From Actinomycetota bacterium (GTDB taxonomy: Bacteria; Actinomycetota; Thermoleophilia; Gaiellales; Gaiellaceae), in the NCBI GenBank assembly GCA_005883245.1, contig VAXT01000135.1:1-7955 (forward strand): a DNA stretch of 7,955 bases, given 5' to 3'. Positions 1 through 5,700 of the stretch are shown here, piece after piece; the first letter of the stretch is position 1, and every line of letters begins with the position of its first letter. The translations under genes and the position numbers were made by a program. The notes under the pieces were generated by a model. The model ran no database searches, was not told the DNA's origin, and was given only the letters and a program-made list of their open reading frames with translations.

Positions 1-93
1 TGGGGACAATCGGGCGAACGTGCGTTCCCTAGCCCTGCAAGCGGCGGTGTTTCGCCTCGAGCCGAACCTGTGCGAAAGGCGGTTGTCCACCCG

Positions 94-123
94 TTGAAAT
101 CGGCGCTTCCAGCCACCACTAAT
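94..123 (+). promoter_or_regulatory. possible dnaB promoter (-35/-10-like)
   Basis: TTGAAA at 94-99 (one mismatch to TTGACA) is followed after 18 nt by ACTAAT at 118-123, a four-of-six match to TATAAT. Transcription from it would begin near 130, which is a GTG in the dnaB frame six bases before the ATG at 136. That would give a leaderless or nearly leaderless mRNA, and no Shine-Dalgarno is visible before either codon. Codons between the upstream GTG at 70 and 136 have noticeably lower GC at third positions than the gene proper, which agrees with this stretch being non-coding. Sequence match only. Confidence 0.3.
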
Positions 124-135
124 TCCGACGTGGCC

Positions 136-1473
136 ATGCTCGCTTCGACGACGCAGACCGCCCCGGTCCCGCCGCAGAACCTCGACGCAGAGGAGTCGGT
201 CCTCGGCGCGATGATGCTCTCGCCGGGGGCGATCGGGGCCGTCAGCGAGGTCCTCGACGCCGGCGACTTCTACCGCGAGAGCCACGCGAAGATCTACCGC
301 GCGACCCTCTCGCTGTACGCGCGCGGCGAGCCGGTCGACGCGATCACGCTCGTCGACGAGCTCGAGGAGCGCGGCGACCTCGAGGGCGCGGGCGGGCGCG
401 AGCGGATCCACGAGCTGGCGGCGCTCGTCCCGGCGACGGCGAACGCGGCGCACTACGCCAAGATCGTCCGCGAGATGGCGACCCTGCGCGGCCTGATCCG
501 CGTCGGCGGCGAGGTCGCTCGCCTCGGCTGGGAGCGCCCGGGCGACGCGCAGGAGCTCGTCGACAAGGCGGAGCAGGTCGTGTTCGAGCTCTCGCAGGCC
601 CGGGTCGCGTCCGAGTTCAGCCACATCGAGGCGCTGCTCAAGGAGAGCTTCGAGCGGATCACCCAGCTCTACGAGGCCGGGGAGGAGCTGACCGGGGTGC
701 CGTCGGGGTACCGCGACATCGACCGGATCACTGGCGGCTTCCAACCCGGCAACCTGATCATCGTCGCCGCGCGGCCGAGCATGGGCAAGTCCGCGCTCGG
801 GCTCGGCATGGCGGCGAACCTCGGCGTGCGCTCGAAGACCCCGGTCGCGCTGTTCACGCTCGAGATGTCGAAGTCCGAGGTCACGCAGCGGCTGATGTGC
901 AGCGAGGCGAAGGTCGAGTCGAACCGGCTGCGGACGGGCAAGCTCGCCGTCGACGACTGGCCGCGCCTGACCGCGGCCTGCGACAAGCTGGCGAAGGCTC
1001 CCATCTACGTCGACGACACGGGCTCGATCACGATGATGGAGATCCGCGCCAAGGCGCGGCGCCTCAAGACCCAGGAGCCGAACCTCGGGTTGATCATCGT
1101 CGACTACCTGCAGCTGATGACCTCCGGCGCGTCGGTCGAGAACCGCGTCCAGGAGGTGTCGCAGATCTCACGCCAGCTCAAGGTGCTCGCCCGCGACCTC
1201 GACGTGCCGGTGCTCGCGATGTCCCAGCTCTCGCGCGCGGTCGAGCAGCGCCACGACAAGCGGCCGATCCTGTCCGACCTCCGAGAGTCGGGCGCGATCG
1301 AGCAGGACGCCGACCTCGTCTTCTTCATCTACCGCGACGAGTACTACAACGAGGAGACCGACCAGCAGGGCCTGGCCGAGGTCATCTGCGCGAAGCACCG
1401 CAACGGGCCTACCGGCTCCGAGAAGCTCTCGTTCCTGAAGCGCTACGCGAAGTTCGCGGACCTGGCTGCGTGA
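136..1473 (+). CDS. dnaB: replicative DNA helicase DnaB
   Basis: Hexameric 5'-3' helicase that unwinds DNA at the replication fork using ATP and recruits DnaG primase. Numbering from the ATG at 136 gives 445 residues, a normal DnaB length. The N-terminal DnaB_N domain (about 13-115) begins PPQNLDAEESVLGAMM. The RecA-like C-terminal domain shows Walker A ARPSMGKSA (212-220), motif H1a TLEMS with the catalytic Glu (E243), Walker B LIIVDYLQLM (319-328, D323), the conserved LSDLRESGAIEQDAD segment (379-393) and the arginine-finger region AKHRNGPTG (419-427). No intein interrupts the ATPase motifs. The frame is open back to the window edge, with alternative GTG starts at 70 and 130. I prefer 136 because family similarity starts soon after it and codon bias is poor before it. 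The stop overlaps the next gene by four bases. Product identity is secure; only the start is uncertain. Confidence 0.96.
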   Translation: MLASTTQTAPVPPQNLDAEESVLGAMMLSPGAIGAVSEVLDAGDFYRESHAKIYRATLSLYARGEPVDAITLVDELEERGDLEGAGGRERIHELAALVPATANAAHYAKIVREMATLRGLIRVGGEVARLGWERPGDAQELVDKAEQVVFELSQARVASEFSHIEALLKESFERITQLYEAGEELTGVPSGYRDIDRITGGFQPGNLIIVAARPSMGKSALGLGMAANLGVRSKTPVALFTLEMSKSEVTQRLMCSEAKVESNRLRTGKLAVDDWPRLTAACDKLAKAPIYVDDTGSITMMEIRAKARRLKTQEPNLGLIIVDYLQLMTSGASVENRVQEVSQISRQLKVLARDLDVPVLAMSQLSRAVEQRHDKRPILSDLRESGAIEQDADLVFFIYRDEYYNEETDQQGLAEVICAKHRNGPTGSEKLSFLKRYAKFADLAA

Positions 1474-1688
1474 TTCTGGCGGAGGAGCAGACCCTCGTCG
1501 TTCCCGCGCGGGTGACCGTGGTGCGGGTGATCTGTCGCGCGTGTGAGGAAGAGAAGCCCGAACAGCAAGCCGACGGCTATTTCGGCGCGACCGTCGACGG
1601 TACGCTCCGACTCGAGGATCGGCATGGCTGGGTCACGTGCCGCTGCGGACACCGGATCGAGCTGATCCGGGCGGGCCTGGTCCGCTAG
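1470..1688 (+). CDS. small Cys-pair (zinc-ribbon-like) protein coupled to dnaB
   Basis: A 72-residue ORF whose GTG start overlaps the dnaB stop as GTGA, the usual arrangement for translational coupling. No Shine-Dalgarno is apparent, as expected for termination-reinitiation. The protein has CRAC at 22-25 and CRCGH at 57-61, giving C22, C25, C57 and C59, with H52 and H61 nearby. This could make a four-ligand metal site of zinc-ribbon type, although the second pair is CxC rather than CxxC. Between them lies a predicted strand-rich stretch (GYFGATVDGTLRLEDRHGW). There is no signal peptide or membrane segment. I do not recognise a named family. A shorter start at GTG 1521 would keep all four cysteines. 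Its position suggests co-expression with the helicase, but any role in replication is a guess. Confidence 0.6.
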   Translation: MILAEEQTLVVPARVTVVRVICRACEEEKPEQQADGYFGATVDGTLRLEDRHGWVTCRCGHRIELIRAGLVR

Positions 1689-1768
1689 CAACTTGACAGC
1701 GTCCCGGCGGGATGGAATCCTCGCTCGCGCGGCAGTTGGTGTACCGCGAAAAGAAGGGGGGCCAGGGG

Positions 1769-2426
1769 ATGCAGCCTTCTGATCGCTGTGGCACACCTCC
1801 CTCGGCCGAGGGGGTCGGGGGAGCGTTCTCGTATTCGAGCGAACGCGTGAACGGGAAGCACACGCGCCGAGTTCTCCTCGTCGCGGACGTGAGCGTTCAC
1901 CGCGACAGTCTCGTGGAGCAACTCGATCGTGAGCCGGGCATCCGGATGGTCGGGGCGGCCTCAGATCCTGTTCAGTGTGTCGCGGAGTTCTGGAACCTGA
2001 GTCCGGACATCGTCCTGCTCGACGTCGCCGCAGAGGAGCGCGTCTTGGCGATCGCGGCCCTGGTAGCGTCGATCCCCGATGTGAGAGTCGTCGCGCTCGG
2101 GGTGCCCGAGACCGAGAGCGACATCATCGCCTGTGCGGAGGCCGGTGTCGCGGCCTGCGTCACCCGCGAGGCGTCCTTTGGCAGAGCGTTCGGGCGACCC
2201 GGCTGCGTCGCTCACGGCCCGCGAGCGGGAGATCCTCGAGCTCATCGATGAGGGTCTCTTGAACAAAGAGATCGCGCAACGCCTCCGCATCGAGGTACCG
2301 ACCGTGAAGAACCACGTGCACAACATCCTCGAGAAGCTCGGGGTGCACAGCCGACACGAGGCCGCGGCACTGCTTCGGACCCGCCGGTCCCCGGTCCTCT
2401 CTCCTGTCGAGACCATGGGGAAGTAG
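1769..2426 (+). pseudogene. LuxR/NarL-type response regulator, frameshifted with internal deletion
   Basis: The first half reads from an ATG at 1769, preceded by AAGGGGGG at 1754-1761; a GTG at 1847 is an alternative start closer to the receiver. It encodes a receiver-like domain: RVLLVADV (D40), SPDIVLLDV (D85 at the phospho-acceptor place), VRVVALGVPETE and AGVAACVTREAS. One residue of the usual acidic pair is Ala (A39) and the conserved Lys is Arg (R133), so the receiver is atypical even before the break. The second half, in the +1 frame, is a complete LuxR HTH (about 2208-2390): SLTAREREILELIDEGL, NKEIAQRLRIEVPTVKNHVH, NILEKLGVHSRHEAAALL. Only about 34 bases separate the REAS motif from LTARERE, where NarL-type proteins have receiver helix 5 plus a linker of several dozen residues. 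This points to an internal deletion that also shifted the frame. The first frame otherwise stops at 2251. The HTH half might still be made alone from GTG 2133 or TTG 2178. Confidence 0.82.
1799..1812. other. 14-nt perfect palindrome
   Basis: CCCTCGGCCGAGGG is fully self-complementary. It lies inside the N-terminal codons of the regulator if ATG 1769 is used, or 35 bases upstream of its start if GTG 1847 is used. It could be a dimer-binding operator or a short cruciform. In DNA this GC-rich, a chance palindrome is also plausible. Confidence 0.25.
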
Positions 2427-2436
2427 TTCCTTCCGA

Positions 2437-2462
2437 CCCAGAGATCTAGTTCTTCCTCTGGG
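2437..2462 (+). other. hairpin after the broken regulator
   Basis: CCCAGAG (2437-2443) and CTCTGGG (2456-2462) form a perfect 7-bp stem around a 12-nt loop, 10 bases after the regulator stop. No T-run follows (GCTGAAAACG), so it is at best a weak or factor-assisted terminator, or an RNA-stability hairpin. From here to 2491 I see no convincing promoter or other element. Confidence 0.35.
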
Positions 2463-2491
2463 CTGAAAACGAATCGGCTGGTCCATTGCCG

Positions 2492-2588
2492 CTTCGCGCC
2501 GTGTCTCCGAGAATCGGGGCGGCCTTGGTGTCGGGCAGCCAGTGCCCGACCCAGGGGGGAGACATGGGCGAGGACGTGAGAGATCACG
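2492..2588 (+). promoter_or_regulatory. candidate structured RNA: long nested stem plus GAGA-capped hairpin
   Basis: The outer stem pairs 2492-2508 with 2558-2573: 16 pairs including two G-U, interrupted only by a bulged G at 2498. Inside, 2523-2537 pairs with 2543-2556: 14 pairs with one bulged T (2529) and one G-U, including the perfect 8-bp GTCGGGCA/TGCCCGAC, around a 5-nt GCCAG loop. The two stems are joined by an asymmetric bulge, GAGAATCGGGGCGG (2509-2522), opposite a single G. One base later, CGTGA-GAGA-TCACG (2575-2588) makes a 5-bp hairpin capped by a GNRA-type tetraloop, a feature typical of structured RNAs. It lies about 210 bases upstream of the large secreted-protein gene, with no coding ORF recognised in it. 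I recognise no known riboswitch, 6S, SRP, tmRNA or RNase P signature. It could be a 5' leader control element or a separate small RNA. Confidence 0.5.
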
Positions 2589-2593
2589 ATTGA

Positions 2594-2703
2594 GGTTGGG
2601 GCTTGCGTCCCCTGCCATGCCTTTGCCGGCGCGCGAACGTGCCCGGCCTTTCTGGCTCGACAGCTCCGGGGTTGCCCGCCGTCGGCAACACGCCTGATCG
2701 AGC
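2594..2703 (+). promoter_or_regulatory. further hairpins in the leader of the secreted-protein gene
   Basis: Three more local structures follow. GGGG/CCCC at 2598-2601/2609-2612 pairs with two more G-C pairs beyond a small internal loop. A GC-rich hairpin at 2625-2647 has nine pairs with one bulged C and a GAAC loop, followed by CTTTCT, so it might act as an intrinsic terminator or attenuator. GCTCGA (2655-2660) pairs with TCGAGC (2698-2703), enclosing a 6-bp hairpin GTTGCC/GGCAAC (2671-2676/2684-2689). Each is modest alone, but together with the preceding element almost the whole stretch can pair. High GC raises the chance rate of such stems, hence the limited confidence. Confidence 0.35.
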
Positions 2704-2733
2704 ACAGAACCACGGTTCCCTTCAGACGGCCAC

Positions 2734-2740
2734 AGGAGGA
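2734..2740 (+). promoter_or_regulatory. strong Shine-Dalgarno for the upstream mini-ORF
   Basis: AGGAGGA is the best Shine-Dalgarno match in the leader. It sits three bases before the ATG at 2744, a rather tight spacing, and about 55 bases before the start of the large CDS, too far to serve that start directly. Confidence 0.45.
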
Positions 2741-2743
2741 TTG

Positions 2744-2797
2744 ATGGCAGCAGAACGAAGCGAATCCGGCCCGACGAACGGAAGGGGGATTCCGTGA
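2744..2797 (+). CDS. possible 17-residue leader peptide (uORF)
   Basis: ATG 2744 opens MAAERSESGPTNGRGIP and ends at TGA 2795-2797, which shares its last base with the ATG (2797-2799) of the large secreted protein and also overlaps a GTG at 2794. The strong AGGAGGA upstream makes translation plausible, and the TGATG overlap is a classic coupling junction. Ribosomes finishing the mini-ORF could reinitiate on the large gene or could unfold its leader. There is no run of one amino acid of the kind seen in attenuation peptides. The peptide itself may be meaningless. No homology could be checked. Confidence 0.35.
   Translation: MAAERSESGPTNGRGIP
2782..2789 (+). promoter_or_regulatory. Shine-Dalgarno of the large secreted-protein gene
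   Basis: AAGGGGGA lies seven bases before ATG 2797 and only four before GTG 2794. This spacing favours the ATG as the start of the large CDS. The site lies inside the mini-ORF, so ribosomes translating the mini-ORF would pass over it. Confidence 0.5.
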
Positions 2798-5700
2798 TGC
2801 GGGCACCAAGACGAAAGACGATTGCCGGCGCGCTGTTCGCGGCGCTGTTCCTCGCCGCGATCGCCCTCGCTGGAAACAGCCTCTCCGGAACGTCAGCACA
2901 ATCGGCTGCCGTATTCGGAAGCCACATGTCCGGGCCGGCATCACAGTTCGCCAGCTCGACAGGACCGGCCAAGGGAACGCCGGCGAAACCGGCGAAGGGC
3001 AAGGGGGCGAACCCCCAGGGCATCACCGTCGGCAGGTCGTACAAGAACGCCATCTCGCCGCCGGTGCGCAGCCTGGGCCGGTCACACGGCACAGGGCAAG
3101 CACAGGTGAAGCCCGAGCTGCCGCCGCTCTTCACCGGCAAGCCTCTGCGCCAGGTCAACGATCCCGTTGTCCAGGGCACGATGCCCGACCCGAACATGCC
3201 CAGCCCTATCCTCAACTTCGCGGGCATCGACTACCCGGGCGTGGTCTGCTTCTGCGCTCCGCCTGATACGAACGGGGAAGTCGGGCTGAGCCAGTACGTC
3301 CAGATCGTCAACGAGGGCTTCCAGGTCTTCGACAAGACCACTGGTGTCGCGCAAGGTCCTGCGGTCGCGATCTCGTCGCTCTGGCAGGGTTTCGGTGGCC
3401 TGTGTGAGTTCAACGGCTTCGGCGACCCGGTCGTGGTCTACGACCAGCTCGCGAATCGGTGGGTAATCACGCAGTTCGCAGGCAACTTCCCGTCGACGCC
3501 GTGGCCCGATGCGTACTACGCGAGCGCGAACATCTTCAACGCCTCCGGCACCGCGTTCCTCGGGCCGCAGGCCTTCGCGTTCGACCGTGATGCAATGCTC
3601 GCCGGGGGTCCGGCGACGTTCATCGCAGCTCCTATGGGGTCACCGTCGGACGACTCGTACATGCCCGCCGACCTGGACGGCTTCGTGCCGCCGCCGGCGG
3701 GAGCTCCCAACCCGTACGTAAGCATCGGCGTACAGCCGACCTGGCCGGTGCACCGCTTCCACGTCGACTTCGACAACCCACTGGCGTCGACGTTCGACCT
3801 CGTGGGGACGCTGACCCCAGCCCCATTCACGCCGTTCTTCGCGGGCATCCCGCAGGCGGAAGTGGGCGACCAACTCGACAGCCTCGCCGACCGAGGCATG
3901 TTCCGCAATGCCTATCGCAACTTCGGCGACCACGAGGCGCTCGTCGGGAACATCACCGTCGCCTCGGGCGGCGTGGCCGGCGTGCGCTGGTTCGAGGTCA
4001 ACAACGTGACCTCGGGCACGCCCGCCTTCACGCAGCAAGGCACCTACCAGCCCGACAGCACCTACCGCTGGATGGGCAGTGTCGCCATGGACACCAACAG
4101 CGACCTCGCCCTCGGCTTCAGCGCCTCCTCTAGCAGCATCCACCCGCAGATTCGCTACGCGGGCCGGCTGGCGGGTGATCCGCCGGGCGACCTCTCACAG
4201 GGAGAGGCGCACCTCTTCGACGGCACCGGCAGCCAGACGGACACGGTCAGCCGCTGGGGCGACTACAGCGACATGACGATCGACCCGGTCGACGACTGCA
4301 CCTTCTGGTACACGCAGGAGTACTACCAAACGAACTCGAGCTTCAACTGGAGGACGCGGATCGGGAACTTCAAGTTCCCGACGTGCACGCCGGCGCCCAC
4401 TGGAACGCTCGAGGGCACCGTCACCGACGATGCGACCAGTCAGCCGATCAGCGGAGCGACGATCCAGGTCAGCCCGCTGGGAGCGTCGACCACGACAGGG
4501 CCCGACGGGCACTACTCGATGATTCTGCCGGTGGACACGTACGACGTCACCGCCAGTGCCTTCGGGTATCAGTCCCAGACTGCAACCGGCGTCGACGTCA
4601 CCGACGGCGGCACGACGACGCAGGACTTCGCGCTCGTCGCAGCCCCGAATCACACGGTCTCCGGCCACGTTCGCGATGTGGACGGCAACCCGCTCGCGAA
4701 CGCGACGGTGACCATCCTCGGGACGCCCATTCCGCCTGCGACGACGGACGCCACGGGCGCCTACAGCATCCCGAACGTGCCCGAAGGCGAGTACGACGTC
4801 CGAGCCGCAGCCGGGCGCTGCAATACACCGCAGACGCAGCATCTCGTCGTCGACGGCGACGAGACGCTCGACTTCTCGCTGCCGCAGCGTCACGACAACT
4901 TCGGCTACTTCTGCCGGATCGTCACGCCGAGTTACATCGAGGGCGACACGTCGCTCCCGCTGAGCGGTGACGACAACGTGGTGCAGGTCAACCTGCCGTT
5001 CCCGTTCACGTTCTACGGCCAGAACTACAACACGGCCTACGTGACGACGAACGGCTTCCTCAACTTCCTGGCACCCAATGCGACGTTCTCCAACAGCCCG
5101 ATCCCGAGTGCGGCCGCACCGAACGGTGCGATCTACCCGTTCTGGGACGACCTGTTCATGGACGGTTCGTCGACTGCTTGGACGAAGCTGATCGGCTCTG
5201 CGCCGAACCGCCAGTTCGTGATCGAGTGGCGGAACGTGACCTTCTTCAGCAACCGCACTCCTCGAGTCGACTTCGAGGTCGTGCTCAACGAGAACGGCCA
5301 AATCCTGACCCAGTACCGGAACATCGCGAACGACAGTCAGGAACAGGGCAACTCCGCCACGATCGGGATCGAGAACGCGGCGGGGAACGACGCCTTGCAG
5401 TACTCGTTCAACGAGGCGACGATTGAGAGTCCGGACTTCGCCGTGCTCTACCGCCTGCCTCCGAGCGGCTTCGTCGAGGGGCACGTCACCGACGCGAACG
5501 ACAACGCAGGCGTCGGCGGCGCCTTGGTGAAGGCTCTGCAGAACGGCAACGTCGTGCGGCAGACGACCACCGACGCAAGCGGCTTCTACCGCATGCAGCT
5601 GGCTGTCGGCGACTACACGATCGAAGCCAGCAAGACGAACTACGAGACTGGTTCTGCCGACGTCACGATCGACGTGGACCAGACGACGACTCAGGACTTC

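Noticed and set aside
1693..1698. Perfect TTGACA -35 hexamer after the small Cys protein gene
   Set aside because: At 16-19 nt spacing only AATCCT/GGAATC-like sequences occur, so no acceptable -10 supports a promoter for the regulator.
2159..2211. Programmed +1 frameshift joining receiver and HTH
   Set aside because: No stop-codon-associated slippery site is seen near the junction, and a shift would still leave the receiver without its last helix and linker. A deletion pseudogene explains the data better.
2590..2635. Minus-strand string resembling part of a c-di-GMP-I (GEMM) riboswitch (GGCAAAGG ... GGGGACGCAAGCC)
   Set aside because: The P1b hairpin with its GNRA loop and the P2 half with its tetraloop receptor are not recognisable, and no minus-strand gene lies downstream for it to control.
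2492..2703. tRNA, 6S RNA, SRP RNA or RNase P RNA in the structured region
   Set aside because: No cloverleaf, no SRP core motif and no RNase P conserved segment could be found. The arrangement of local hairpins does not match 6S RNA with its central bubble.
2603..2797. 64-codon + strand ORF with a TTG start covering the hairpin region
   Set aside because: It has no Shine-Dalgarno at its start and runs through the strongest leader hairpins. Only its last 17 codons, from ATG 2744 with AGGAGGA, look translatable.
1961..2944. Long minus-strand ORF (327 codons) opposite the regulator and the leader
   Set aside because: It runs antisense across a recognisable receiver/HTH gene and a structured intergenic region. 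Its composition is Arg/Ser/Pro-rich, as expected from the complement of high-GC DNA, and it has no recognisable domain.
2160..3227. Second long minus-strand ORF (355 codons) over the HTH, leader and signal peptide
   Set aside because: It is antisense to the LuxR HTH and to the secreted protein's N-terminus and overlaps another minus ORF in a different frame. This is typical of high-GC shadow frames.
4195..5484. 429-codon minus-strand ORF inside the large secreted-protein gene
   Set aside because: The + strand here encodes clear carboxypeptidase-regulatory-like and nidogen-like modules. The minus frame is a Val/Arg-rich shadow.
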